From Leptodactylus fallax (lineage: Eukaryota > Chordata > Amphibia > Anura > Leptodactylidae), in contig CAMRHE010000169.1 of assembly GCA_947044405.1 (NCBI GenBank), positions 2,232,501-2,296,500 of the forward strand: a stretch of DNA of 64,000 nt, in the 5' to 3' direction. The notes under the pieces were generated by a model that was not told where the DNA came from, made no database searches, and worked only from the letters and a program-made list of their open reading frames with translations. Shown here in pieces: positions 43,652 to 54,479 of this stretch. Position 1 is the first letter of the stretch. The number at the start of each line of letters is the position of its first letter. The translations under genes were made by a program, and so were the position numbers.

Positions 43652-45238
43652 CACTACTGTTCAAAAGGTTAGGGTCACCCAGGCAATTTTGTGTTTTCCA
43701 TGAAAACTCACACTTTTATTTATCAAATGAATTGCAAAATGAATAGAAAATATAGTCAAGACATTGACAAGGTTAGAAATAATGATTTTTATTTGAAATA
43801 ATAATTTTCTCCTTCAAACTTTGCTTTCGTCAAAGAATGCTCCATTTGCAGCAATTCCAGCATTGCAGACCTTTGGCATTCTAGCTGTTAATTTGCTGAG
43901 GTAATCTGGAGAAATTTCACCCCATGCTTCCAGAAGTTGGATTGGCTTGATGGGCACTTTTTGCGTACCATACGGTCAAGCTGCTCCCACAACAGCTCAA
44001 TGGGGTTGAGATCTGGTGACTGCGCTGGCCACTCCATAACAGATAGAATACCAGCTGCCTGCTTCTTCCCTAAATAGTTCTTGCATAATTTGGAGGTGTG
44101 CTTTGGGTCATTGTCCTGTTGTAGGATGAATTTGGCTCCAATCAAGCGCTGTCCACAGGGTATGGCATGGCGTTGCAAAATGGAGTGATAACCTTCCTTA
44201 TTCAAAATCCCTTTTACCTTGTACAAATCTCCCACTTTACCAGCACCAAAGCAACCCCAGACCATCACATTATCTCCACCATGCTTGACAGATGGTGTCA
44301 GGCACTCTTCCAGCATCTTTTCAGTTGTTCTGCATCTCACAAATGTTCTTCTGTGTGATCCAAACACCTCAAACTTCGATTCGTCTGTCCATAACACTTT
44401 TTTCCAATCTTCCTCTGTCCAATGTCTGTGTTCTTTTGCCCATATTAATCTTTTCTTTTTATTAGCCAGTCTCAGATATGGCTTTTTGTTGGCCACTCTG
44501 CCCTGAAGGTCAGAATCCCTGAGTCGCCTCTTCACTGTAGACATTTTGCGGGTACTATTTAATGAAGCTGCCAATTGAGGACCTGTGAGGTGTTGATTTC
44601 TCAAACTAGAGACTCTAATGTACTTGTCTTGTTGCTCAGTTGTGCAGCGGGGCCTCCCACTTCTCTTTCTACTCTGGTTAGAGCCTGTTTGTGCTGTCCT
44701 CTGAAGGGAGTAGTACATACCGTTGTAGGAAATCTTCAGTTTCTTGGCAATTTCTCACATGGAATAGCCTTCATTTCTAAGAACAAGAATAGACTTTCGA
44801 GTTTCACATGAAAGTTCTCTTTTTCTGGCCATTTTGAGAGTTTAATCAAAACAACAAATGTAATGCTCCAGATTCAAATAGCTCAAAGGAAGGTCAGTTT
44901 TATAGCTTCTCTAACCAGAAAACTGTTTTCAGCTGTGCTAACATACTTGCACAAGGCTTTTCAAGGGTTTTCTAAACATCCATTAGCCTTCTTACACAGT
45001 TAGCAAACACAATGTACCATTAGAACACTGGAGTGATGGTTGCTGGAAATGGGCCTCTATACACCTATGTAGATATTGCATTAAAAAACAGACGTTTGCA
45101 GCTAGAATAGTCATTTATCACATTAACAATGTATAGAGTGTATTTCTGATTCATTTAATGTTATCTTCATTGAAAAAAACTGTGCTTTTCTTTTAAAAAT
45201 AAGGAAATTTCTAAGTGACTCTAAACTTTTGAATGGTA

Positions 45239-45241
<3 letters not shown>
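43652..45241 (-). mobile_element. T11: Tc1-like DD38E element
   Basis: CACTACTGTTCAAAAGGTTA at the left and AAACTTTTGAATGGTAGTG at the right, with TA at 43650-43651 and 45242-45243. 1590 bp. The right TA opens directly into a TA microsatellite, so the exact target duplication cannot be separated from it. Confidence 0.88.
43888..44831 (-). pseudogene. DD38E transposase with damaged N-terminus
   Basis: The catalytic half and linker are open for 276 residues (44718-43888): SGRPRCTTEQQ linker, LWTDESKFEVFG, LQQDNDPKHTSK, SPDLNPIELLWEQL. I count 38 residues between the second D and the E, the spacing described for the Intruder family (from memory). The ATG at 44831 is followed by a one-base loss in AGAAAAGAG and, in the restored phase, a TGA at 44755-44757, so the first 40 or so residues cannot be translated. 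The C-terminus is also frameshifted after SSQSNFWKHG. All three acidic residues remain. Confidence 0.85.

Positions 45242-45288
<47 letters not shown>
45242..45288. repeat. (TA)n and poly-T tract
   Basis: About 16 TA units followed by about 16 T residues, at the right border of T11. Confidence 0.95.
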
Positions 45289-45330
45289 AAAAAGTGCAAT
45301 TTTCACTAAGTTCACTAGCGCCTAAGGCTA

Positions 45331-45547
45331 CGTTCACATAAGAAGTGGGAGACTCAGCCATAATGTCTGCCTGAAATCGGTGGATGAAAAATTCCTGCAT
45401 AAACAACTTTTTTCATCTACTGCTTTCAGTTTTGAAACAATGGACACTCAACGGACCCCATTGTAGTCAATAGGGTCTGTATGTAACCATTGGACTGGTC
45501 TTCCAACAGACCATAACAACGGATAGGCAAGACTTGTGTGAACATAT
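45331..45547. repeat. MITE with GGCTACGTTCACA end
   Basis: Starts CTAAGGCTACGTTCACATAA; the right side has GACTTGTGTGAACATA. The middle contains TCAACGGACCCCATTG. It looks like another short palindromic element. Confidence 0.5.
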
Positions 45548-46018
45548 CATTATGGCAGGTTTATACAAGTTAAGTCTGTAGGAGTTTTCATTGCTTCAGT
45601 GACCTTATTTACATCAGAAAAAAGATGTACAGTATTACAATAGGAGTTCACACCTCTACTGATAACACCTATAGTGACCCATTATTACATCCACTACTGA
45701 CAATAGATGATGTCACAGCTTATCTATTCCCTGCAGAGAACTTGTCTAAAAAACTGTCCCATAGACCTCAACGAGTCAGTTCCAGTCTATTGCAGCCAAT
45801 GGCTATAACTATACTGTAAAGCATATAACTAAATACTGTTAACAAAGCCAAGTTAAAGTTCAGGCAAGATGGCAGCCCCCATAATCATATACAGAAAATA
45901 GAATGAAAATTCTACAGTCAGAGGATAGCAATAGATTAGAAAAAAGTGATATATTTCACCAACTGCTTTTAATAGATAAATAAAAAAAAAATGGTGAGAC
46001 ACTACTTTTAAGCCACAA
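45548..46018. other. No feature seen
   Basis: Unassigned. No gene or repeat structure recognised. Confidence 0.5.
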
Positions 46019-47353
46019 GTTTAACCATTTCCATACCAGATGCTTTACCCCCTTCCAGACCAGGCACATTTTCAAGTTGTTTTTTTTTGTGCGGTTTTGA
46101 GGGCTGTAACATTTTTATCATATGCATTATTCAACTAATTTCTGAGTCTTTTTTCGGTGACACATAGGGCTTTATTTTGTTTTTTTTATTTTTGCATGTG
46201 TTTTAATTTTTTTTATATCCGGGAAAATACAACCAAAAGAGGAGGGAAAACCTGTCCATTTTTTACTTTTCATTTTTTTAAATTCAATAATACAAAGTGC
46301 TACTAAAAAACTTTTTAAGGCTGCAGAAACGCAGCTTTTTTTATTGCAGATTTTGCTGCGGTTTTTTGAGTCAAAGCCAGGAGTGGATTTAGCAGCAGGT
46401 AGAAATATAAGAACTTCCTATATATTTCCCATTCCTTTTTTAGCCATTCTTGGCTTTGGCTCAAAAAACCGCAGCAAATTCTGCAACAAAAAAAGCTGCA
46501 TTTGTCTATGAACAGCCTCAATAGTGACATAGCAAAAGTCTCATAGACTGCAATACAGTTGTATTGTAATCTATGGGACCTGCAATCAAAATATTGCAGG
46601 TTCAAGCCCCCTAGGGGGGCTAATAAAATAATAAAAAAGTTTGCAAAAAAACTTAAAAGTTCAAATCACACCCCTTTCCCTAGAATACATATAAAACGAA
46701 AAAAATTACTATCACTGTGTCCTAAAACACCCAGTCTACAAAATATTTTTCCTGTAAACGTCATAGCGGGGAAAAAAAAAAATCAAAAGTGCTGAAGTGC
46801 CGTTTTTTCACTGTTTCGCCTTTGATAAAAATTGAAATAGAAAGTGATCAAAGCAATAGACTTTCTCCAAAATGATATAGCTAAAAAATACATCTGGCCC
46901 CACAGAAAATATCCCTGTACATGGAAATAAAAAGTTACGGGTGTCAAAATATGGTGACTTTAAGAAAAAACTTTAGTTTTTTGCAAAGTTTTGGAATTTT
47001 GTTAAGGGGTTAAAATGTAAATAAAACCATAGAAGTTTGGTATCCCCTGAATAGTACTGAAACATAGAATACAGGTGACGTCATGTTGGCTACACAGTGA
47101 ATGCCGTAAAAACAAAGCCCATAAGAAAATCGTACAAATGCACTTTTTCTCCAATTCCACCCATTCTGAATTTTGTTCCAGCTTTCCAGTACATTGTACA
47201 GAATAATAAATGGTACCATTATTAAGAACAATTTGTCCCACAAACATTAAGCCCTCATATGGCTCTGTGAGCAGAAAAATAAAAAAGTTGGGGTTTGGAA
47301 AGTAGGGAGTCAAAAATGAAAAATCATTGAAAAATCCCTCTGGCAGGAAGGGG
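46019..47353 (-). repeat. Kolobok-type composite, inverted
   Basis: 46590-47353 is the reverse complement of much of 37260-38314 and ends GGCAGGAAGGGG followed by TTTG in place of TTAA. The left part (46019-46310) has CCTTCCAGACCAGGCACATT and T-rich text typical of the other end of a related element. A palindromic MITE is nested at 46319-46517. A 131-residue minus frame here is an artefact. Confidence 0.55.
46319..46517. repeat. Palindromic MITE nested in Kolobok-type sequence
   Basis: GGCTGCAGAAACGCAGCTTT at the left; AGCTGCATTTGTCTATGAAC at the right. Internal AAAGCCAGGAGTGG mirrors CCATTCTTGGCTTT, and TTGCAGATTTTGCTGCGG mirrors CCGCAGCAAATTCTGCAA. Same family as 1552-1770. Confidence 0.7.
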
Positions 47354-47840
47354 TTTGGACACACATCGCTGTAACATGTGTAAATAAATATATACATTCT
47401 GCAACTAGTCGTCCCTAAGTCTCAGTCTTGATGAAGGCTTTTGTAACTCAAAATATAATGCAAATTACTTAATGTGTTCTATTACATACACACTAGTTAT
47501 AGACAGTGTTGGGTTACCTGTCCATTGCAAAAACTGTGACTGTATAGTATAGTAATATTAATTTTGTCTAGGAATAACTATGGTTTGTGGTACCTCTGAA
47601 ATGTACCACAGTTACTCCTTTTTGACAATTTAATAATAATGATCTTATTTATATAGCGCCAACATATTCCACAGCACTTTACAAATCAGATGGAATATGA
47701 ACAGACAATGTTAGTCTATACAATGTGACAAAATAATTAACATATCAAACAATAAGAGTGAGGGTCCGCTTCGCAAGAGCTTACAATATATGAGGAAATG
47801 GGGGTGACACAAGATGGTCCAACCATCCATTAATAAATAA

Positions 47841-48270
47841 GATCCAATAGAGTGGTGTAGGGTATAGATGGATACATAGAGGCATACAAGCGCTGGTCCA
47901 GGTGCAAAGATTTTTATTCCAAGTGGTGACACACAACGCATTTCGGGACTTGCCCTTTATCAAGTGTGTATTATAACATACATAATGGACATGACACACA
48001 TATATATATATTGAAAGAATTTAAAAAAACACAAAAAAATGGGCGGTAGCCCCGCCCCCAAAGGTCATATGTTAAGGTCATAAGTCAAAGGGATCTAGAT
48101 ATAAAAAACGAATAGATACAAATTATGTATGTTATAATACACACTTGACAAAGGGCAAGTCCCGAAATGCGTTGTGTGTCACCACTTGGAATAAAAATCT
48201 TTGCACCTGGACCAGCGCTTGTATGCCTCTATTTTGGGGTATCCATCTATACCCTACACCGCTCTATTGG
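47841..48270. repeat. Inverted repeat of PLE-like sequence
   Basis: AAGATCCAATAGAGTGGTGT...GCATACAAGCGCTGGTCCAG at the left is the reverse complement of CTGGACCAGCGCTTGTATGC...ACACCGCTCTATTGGATCTT at the right, about 135 bp per arm and almost identical. The spacer is about 150 bp. Each arm carries a hammerhead-like motif. After the right arm come 160 bp typical of PLE ends (CATGCCAAGGTGAGCATATA). A head-to-head PLE pseudo-LTR pair is the likeliest explanation. Confidence 0.6.
48143..48180 (+). ncRNA. Hammerhead-ribozyme-like motif
   Basis: TTGACAA (consensus CUGANGA, two differences) is followed by stem II GGG-CAAGT-CCC, then GAAA, then stem III (ATGCG with TGTGT, including wobble pairs), ending in a GTC cleavage triplet. 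A mirror copy lies at 47927-47968 on the minus strand, reading TTGATAA. Core substitutions suggest reduced or no activity. Confidence 0.45.
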
Positions 48271-48748
48271 ATCTTCCTGACATGTTATCACCATTACCAC
48301 GTTGCTGAGGCTTGGAGCTGCTGCCTGAGGCCACCAACACATTGGAATTATTCCTTCATGCCAAGGTGAGCATATACTCAACCTACTGTTTTACATTGAC
48401 TGTATCTCACAGTATTACGCTATTAGCGCTTGGCGCTGTTTGCTCTTTTGCTTTCTTTCTCGGTACACATTAATAAATAAGGTCATTTAACTGGAACTGT
48501 ATGAGCCGGGGAACTGTCAGGTTTTGAGGAATAAAGTAGAAAGCATAGCTTAGGGTAAGAAACCTTAACTTAGTGTGAGGAAATGTAAAATAATGTGATC
48601 AGGTCATGTGATAAGCCTGCCTATAAAGATGTGTTTTTAGGGCACACTTGAAGCTGCCATAGTTCAGCATTAATCTTATTGTCTGGTGTAGAACATTCTA
48701 GAGCAACGATGCTGTTCTTGAAAAGTCTTGGAGACGGGATTGGGATGT

Positions 48749-49374
48749 TCACGTAACAGTGGATACAAGTCTAAGGTCATTGGCAAAATGGAAAGGATAT
48801 CTAAAGGTGATAGACCAAGGACGATATCTAAGGAAGTGCAACACTATGGATGGATTTGTGGGTGAGTATGATACATTTATATTGTATTCTGTGTTGGATG
48901 GGCAAACAGTGCAGTGACTGATACAAGGTAGGTACATCTGTGTACTGGTTTGACAGAAAGATGAGTCTGGCGGCTGCATTCAGGACATATTATAGAGGAG
49001 AGAGTTTAGTAAGAGGAAGCACAGCTAGTAGAGAATTGCAATAATCAAGACAAGAGAGAATCAGAGAGACAATGAGAGTTTTTGATGTTTTCACAGAGAA
49101 AAAAAGGGCGGATTCTGTAGAAGTTTTTGATCTGCAGATGACATTAGCGAGCAAGTAACTGAATATGTAGGGTGCAGGGTGAGTAAAATACAACCCCGTG
49201 ACAGGAGGCATGCTGCTTCAGTGTTATAGTAAGACCACAGACAGAAATGGAGACATTGTGGTTAGGTTGGTTAGTAAATGGAGGGAACACAAGAAGTTCA
49301 GTTTTTAAAAGATTTATTTTTGAATAAAGAGAAGACATGATGTTAATAGAGATGGGCAAACTGTGGTTCAACAC
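48749..49374 (-). pseudogene. L2/CR1-type reverse transcriptase, C-terminal fragment
   Basis: Three overlapping frames give consecutive pieces of one protein. 49374-49144 has KTELLVFPPF and SISVCGLTITL. 49211-48990 has LSCLDYCNSLLAVLPLTKLS, the hallmark of the L2/CR1/Rex thumb region. 48979-48749 begins MQPPDSSFCQ and carries the rest of the C-terminus. The shifts between frames show it is a decayed copy. The catalytic FADD box lies upstream of what remains. Confidence 0.75.
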
Positions 49375-49416
49375 AAATATTCCAAACTGTTCTGTATTTT
49401 ATTGTTCATTCTCTTC

Positions 49417-49680
49417 AGACCCCAGAGTATAAAGGTTGGAGGCCCCGGGGAGGTGACAAAAATTAAAAAAAAACATTACTACTCACCTTCTGATACCTCT
49501 TTTGGGCTTCCTTGTGACACCTGGTGCTCTCCTGTGACGTCATGTGCCCAGGGTCACTGCTTAGCCTTTGATTGGGCCTCAACAGCAACCCCAGGCACAT
49601 GACATCACGGAGAGCACCAGACCTCACTAAGAAGGAGGAAACAGAGTGGCAGACGCCATGTGGAGGCCCAAAAGAGGTAA
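49417..49680. repeat. CpG-rich foldback unit, copy 3
   Basis: CAGACCCCAGAGTATAAAGG then GAGGCCCCGGGGAGGTGACA matches 3750-3790. The inner arms CACCTGGTGCTCTCCTGTGA and GGAGAGCACCAG mirror each other, as do ACGTCATGTGCC and GGCACATGACAT. No minisatellite is attached to this copy. Confidence 0.7.
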
Positions 49681-49716
49681 CAGAAGTTGAGTATTAATGT
49701 ATTAGGGGTTACCTAT

Positions 49717-50420
49717 AGTAAAGAGGCACCTATAAGTGCTAACCATATCAGAAAACAAACCCAAAAGTAAACAATGGTAAACTGGTTGTTACAAATGTTA
49801 CTACAGACCATAACTTAGGCTTCGTCCATGGACGAATCCTAAGTTATAGGCGAAACGCGCGTCGGGCATTTCCATGGTCTGTAGTAACATTTGTAACAAC
49901 CAGTTTACCATTGTTTACTTTTGGGTCTGTTTTCTGATATGGTTAGCATTTATAGGTGCCTCTTTACTATAGGTAACCCCTCAGATCCATAGTAGAAACG
50001 ACGTTTCTTTTGATTACATTTGGGTTCACCTTATACTGCTTCCATCATGGACGTTCATATGGCATTGTTAGTGCTTACAAGTGCTTTGCTACCATAGGTA
50101 ACCCTTTTCTAAGTCCTCAGTAGAAACTATGTTTCCTTGATTATATTTGGGTTTACCTGTATATCATCTGTATTATGGATGTATATATGGTATCTAGTTT
50201 ATTGTATCTTTATTGTTAGCATTGTGTATCATGCAATTTTATTGGTATTACTGGTACTTTGATTGACTTACAAGTCTTACCCCTAACTTTACATGTTATG
50301 ATTATGTCTTGTTATTATTGTGTCCGTACATGTCTTTTTATTGGATACTAATAAAATATTTATATGTTTTACATTAGTGTGGATATCCTTTTTGATGTTT
50401 GTTCCAGCGCATTATCCCAC
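49717..50420 (+). repeat. PLE-like pseudo-LTR with inverted repeat
   Basis: Arms of about 100 bp (TAAAGAGGCACCTATAAGTG...GTAACTACAGACC-type sequence at 49717-49812 against 49872-49976) flank a hammerhead-like core. After it, two diverged tandem units begin ATAGTAGAAACGACGTTTC (49989) and CAGTAGAAACTATGTTTCC (50118). A T-rich tail with AATAAAATATTTATATG follows. The layout resembles known PLE 3' regions. Confidence 0.5.
49822..49877 (+). ncRNA. Hammerhead-ribozyme-like motif, best of three
   Basis: Core GACGAA, stem II CCTA-AGTTA-TAGG, then C, GAAA, a minimal stem III in ACGCGCGT, and the cleavage triplet GTC (49861-49863). CCATGG occurs upstream (49826-49831) and downstream (49872-49877) and could close stem I. 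The CU that should precede GANGA is altered. A 30-nt palindrome (49814-49843) competes with this fold. Confidence 0.45.
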
Positions 50421-50473
50421 TTATCTGTGTTATATTCGCCTCTGTTGTATATTGAACATGGGGCTTCAGCCTT

Positions 50474-50765
50474 AGGCTAAGGCCACATATAGTGAAACGA
50501 AACAGAAGAAAACGCAGGTAAAAGCATGACTTTTCTCAGTTTTTGCCTCCCTCACGTATATGGGAAAACACAACACTTCTGCAAGCAAAATGAACATGCC
50601 ATATTTTCAAAAACTCATGGGTTTTTGAAAACGCTGTATTTTCTGCCACATTTTCCCCCTTTGTGTATATGAGATTAAGGCCGGTGCCGCACTTGGCATA
50701 AATGATGCGTTGCAGCCGTGGTTTCTCCCACAGCACTTTTTTGCTGCAGCCCGCTACTTGGGGCC
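50474..50765. repeat. MITE-like stretch
   Basis: Starts TTAGGCTAAGGCCACATATA. CTTGGGGCCTTTGCCTTA at the right mirrors the start. The inner text has AAAAACTCATGGGTTTTTGA and TTCTGCCACATTTTCC. A second MITE terminus (TTAAGGCCGGTGCCGCACTT) lies at about 50675. Confidence 0.55.
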
Positions 50766-50773
50766 TTTGCCTT

Positions 50774-51077
50774 ACACACATCATTTGATCTCTGCAGTTC
50801 CCCTGATCAATTTGTTGTCTTTTCGTTTTAAAATGCGTCCACCCATTCAAAAGATATGGCCCCTGGAAGATTATATGTAAATTAGCTCTCATTCTCCATG
50901 TGGGTGGGAACCTTATATTTTTCTATGAGAAAATAAAAAGTTCCTGCCCACAGGGAGAATGAGAGCTAGTTGACATATAATCCTCGCTGGAGCCATATCT
51001 TTTGAATGGGTTGACGCATTTTAAAAAGAAAAACAATAAATTGTCCAGGGGAATGGCAAGAATCAAATGATGTGTGT
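50774..51077. repeat. Foldback MITE, about 145-bp arms
   Basis: ACACACATCATTTGAT mirrors ATCAAATGATGTGTGT. CCATTCAAAAGATATGGC mirrors GCCATATCTTTTGAATGG. TTAGCTCTCATTCTCC mirrors GGAGAATGAGAGCTAG. Almost the entire length pairs. No gene. Confidence 0.85.
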
Positions 51078-52800
51078 TTTTTTAGCTTTTTCTACTTGGT
51101 GACAGGTGTACTTTAAGCAGGTTGACAGATGCACCTGGGGATAAATGGACTTTAATACCATATTGCATATTACAAAATCTGAAATGCATGGAGGAGAGTA
51201 GCGGCCTATAGAGAAGTATAGGCAGCATATTCCACAGATTCCAAACTAATCGAATTATGTGGATGAGACCTGAAACGAATCCAGACAACTTAAAAAAGCA
51301 AGCATTTCCTATCACTACAACTTGATGTATCCACTTACACTTTACCCATGGATTTTGTGTCTGAGAAACTAATATTTACATTTTTATGAGGTAGCAAGGT
51401 CTCCAACCTTTGAAGTCAGGTGTTTATAGTTTCTCTCAAGCCGACTGAAAAAAAGAATATTTAAAACAAGAACCATCCCCTTTATACCGGCATTAATGTG
51501 CAAAACTGAGGTTTTAAGAAGACTTTGTAGCGCGTTCTGTTTAAACTAGCAGAATTTCCGTTTTGAGTGGTGAGGGATTACAGCCTTTTCTGAGAGGGAA
51601 GTTCACTGTAAGTTGAAAAGCAAACAAATAACAAAAGAATTTCCACCTACAAAGCAGATGGGTGAGCTGGGTTCTCTCCATGCAGTCACGCAGATCCCTA
51701 ACCACAGCTTGTTTGTATCAGAGATCAATCTGCACTGCTGATTGTTACTGTACACCTGTATGCAATTTCTCAGGTTCAACCACCTCTACCTACATTTAAG
51801 CACACATACACCGCCACTGATCAAAAAAGAGTCCAGGGATAGGGATTTCCTAGCTCTCAAATATAAATGTGCACAGTTCACTTACTAAGTAAACAGAAAA
51901 CATGGGCAGCTGAGAAATCAATTTAGCTGAACAAACAAGGTTCCATGTAATGAACTACTAATTATCCTTTTATGCCATGTCAGTCTGAGTGATTACAGAG
52001 CTGTGCGGTTTAATTTGACATTTGGGCATTGTCTTGCTCCATTACCCCCATATAAAGCTATAATGTGATCAAAATTGTGGTCTCTTTATATGCCGTTGGA
52101 TGTTCCTGAGACACGTTGGTGTAATATCCCATTCAGGATGCTAAGGGTTAATGATGGAATTAAAATAGCATAACAGCGTGGAATTTCATTTTCAATAAAG
52201 AGCAACTGGCCTGCATAGACATCAATTGTAAAAGATCAGGTCCCAGGGCAAGATTGTCTATGTATCAAGAAGCCTTTTCTTTCACAAATCCTTGAATAAT
52301 TGCTGTAGCTATTTTTTTTTTTTTTTTTTGCTTTAACTAAAAGCATGCAGAGTTAATAGTCAGGAACTCAATTCATGGACATATTTGTTCATAGAAGATT
52401 TTACATTTTAGCAATTAATTTACATAATAATTCCAAAATTTGCAGCACTACAGATAATAATAGTGATGGTAGTAGTAGGAGTAGTATCACCATCATTATT
52501 ACACAATGACTATTATTTGATGAACATTTTCTCTAACATTCCATAGTACAATAAAAGTAACCAGCAGACACGCTTTGGAACCTTTAAAACCTAAAAAGTT
52601 ACAGGCAGATTATCATATATATCAAATTAGCAATGGCCACAAAGTATTAAAACATTTTACTTTATTTTATAATGTCCCAATTCAAAAAGATTATTACCAT
52701 ATTATAGTACATTGAGGGAGATAATGCATTTAGGAGTAAGCAAAAATTGTACACCAACTTCACCTCTCTAAGCAATTGTAATCTGCACCTCTGTTAGACA
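51078..52800. other. 1.7 kb without an identified gene
   Basis: After about 51350 the sequence shows no repeat I recognise, apart from a poly-T tract at 52312-52329 and a GTAGTAGGAGTAG run near 52470. It could be unique host DNA. No coding frame is supported. Confidence 0.4.
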
Positions 52801-52906
52801 CATGTAGGGTCCCGTCCACCTTTGCGTGGACCCTTGGGCAACAGTGTTACAGTGGGCCCCCTTATGCCTAAATCTTATCCACCAATAGCACATGTGTGTG
52901 AATACA

Positions 52907-53130
52907 GTGTTAGGCTAAGGTCCCACGCAGCAAATCCCTGCACAAAAAACGATGTGGAAAAGACCGTGACAGAAATGTATTTTTCATCTGCGGACTTTCT
53001 GCCCCTATTATACCATTATGGAAAATACCAGCGTTTCCGTAGGGATAATTGACATTCTGCGATTGGCAAAAACGCTTGCATTTTTGGAATTGCAGCATTT
53101 CCGCTGCAGATTATTTCTGCAATGTGTGGA
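52907..53130. repeat. MITE of the GGCCCCACGT family, copy 1 of a cluster
   Basis: TTAGGCTAAGGTCCCACGCA start; CCAGCGTTTCCGTAGGGATA and TTTCCGCTGCAGATTATTTC inside; ends near GTGTGGATAGGATAAGGC. Confidence 0.65.
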
Positions 53131-53269
53131 TAGGATAAGGCTGAGGTTACATGGTCCATCTTATTTACTTTATTTACTGAGTGGTAAAAACTGTATTTAA
53201 AAATGTATCTCTTGTAATAATTTGTTCACTGTTGTGATTCCTATGTATTTCCTGGCTTAGATGCAATAG

Positions 53270-53420
53270 TAAATTCCCCCCGCTACGTGTAAGCCAAAAC
53301 CAGAAGTGGGTCCAAAAAATAGAAGTAGTAAAAATATTTCTAGTATACCTTTTCTTTTTAGGTTTCATTCTTGGTTTTGTCTTACAAATACTAAAGCAAA
53401 ATACTAAAAAAAAAAATTAC
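53270..53420. repeat. Palindromic MITE, short form
   Basis: GTAAGCCAAAACCAGAAGTG mirrors CATTCTTGGTTTTGTCTTAC around an AT-rich centre. It resembles the interior of 1552-1770. Confidence 0.6.
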
Positions 53421-53519
53421 TTTTGACCGACCATCAGCCAATTTGTGCTGACTCACTCTGCATTATTTAAACTAAAATGGGCTTGGATTAGCCAGTTTAG
53501 TTGCTTATCATCCCAAAAT

Positions 53520-53825
53520 AAAAGCTGCGGAAAAGACCACGGTGGAAACACATCATGTTTTTTTCTGCAGCATTTTTCACAGAAAGCCTGCTGAGTTTTC
53601 CTCTGCGGACTTTCTGCTTCCATTATACCTATACGGAAAATACCAGCATTTCCGTAGGTATAAATGACATGCTGCGATTTACGAAAATGATTGCGTTTTT
53701 GAAATCACAGCATTTCTGCTGCACATGTTTTTCTGCAGTGTGTGGATGGGATTAGCCAGAATTCAATCCACTTTGCAGGTACTGTAAAACACAGCGTTTT
53801 TACAATGTGGGACCTCGGCCTTAAA
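53520..53825. repeat. MITE of the GGCCCCACGT family, copy 2 of a cluster
   Basis: Shares GCGGACTTTCTGCTTCCATT and CATTTCCGTAGGTATAAATG with 42487-42785, and ends TACAATGTGGGACCTCGGCC then TTAA. Confidence 0.65.
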
Positions 53826-54124
53826 CGGTAAGGCTAGTGGTAGAGTAGACTGAAAAAGACGGATGTACAGAATGTGTCTAGGGTGAAAGAAAATGCCTGT
53901 TAATACAAATTGATCTATATAGCGCTACCAGTGAATATTACCATATGGCAGGCGAACTGGTCCGGGAAAGAAACACCAAGTATAGGACATGAAAAACATG
54001 AAATAAAAACAAAAGTTGATATGTTTTTCACAGATGTGAAAAACAGATCAACCATGCACCACACACCATCCACAAATAAGCAGGGTGGAGTGCTGTCCAT
54101 GAATAGCACATGTGTGTGAATACA

Positions 54125-54470
54125 GTGCTAGGCTAAGGCCCCCTCGCAGCAAATCGTTGCACAAAAAATGATACGGAAAAGACCGTGACGGAAACATATT
54201 TTTCAACTATGGACTTTCTGCCCCTATTATACCTTTATGGAAAATACCAGCGTTTCCGTAAGGATAATAGACATGCTGCGATTGGCAAAAACGCTTGCAT
54301 TTTTAATTTGCAGCATTTCCGCTGCAGATTATCTCTGCAATGTGTGGATAGGATTAGCCAGAATCACATCCATTTTGCAGGTGATGTAAAACGTAGCGTT
54401 TTTTGCCATGGTGTTTCCGCTGCGGCCAAAATCCTGTGTTTTTCACATTGTGGGGCCCAAGTCTTAAAGT
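54125..54470. repeat. MITE of the GGCCCCACGT family, copy 3 of a cluster
   Basis: Opens TGCTAGGCTAAGGCCCCCTC, and the text before it (ATAGCACATGTGTGTGAATA) also precedes copy 1 at 52885. The two are therefore copies of one longer unit that includes flanking sequence. Ends CACATTGTGGGGCCCAAGTC then TTAA. Confidence 0.65.
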
Positions 54471-54479
54471 TTAGTTTGA

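Larger units (their letters stand above)
47640..49380 (-). mobile_element. L2-type LINE 3' part, interrupted by a foldback
   Basis: Minus-strand reverse transcriptase C-terminal sequence (48749-49374) is followed by 3' sequence down to TTATATAGCGCCAACATATT near 47655, a phrase I recognise as common in amphibian repeats of this type. An inverted-repeat insertion lies at 47841-48270. The N-terminal endonuclease and RT core are absent (5' truncation). Confidence 0.65.

Noticed and set aside
47002..47397. 131-residue minus-strand frame (MYIFIYTCYSDV...)
   Set aside because: Lies wholly in Kolobok-type non-coding repeat. The same region in other copies is not open.
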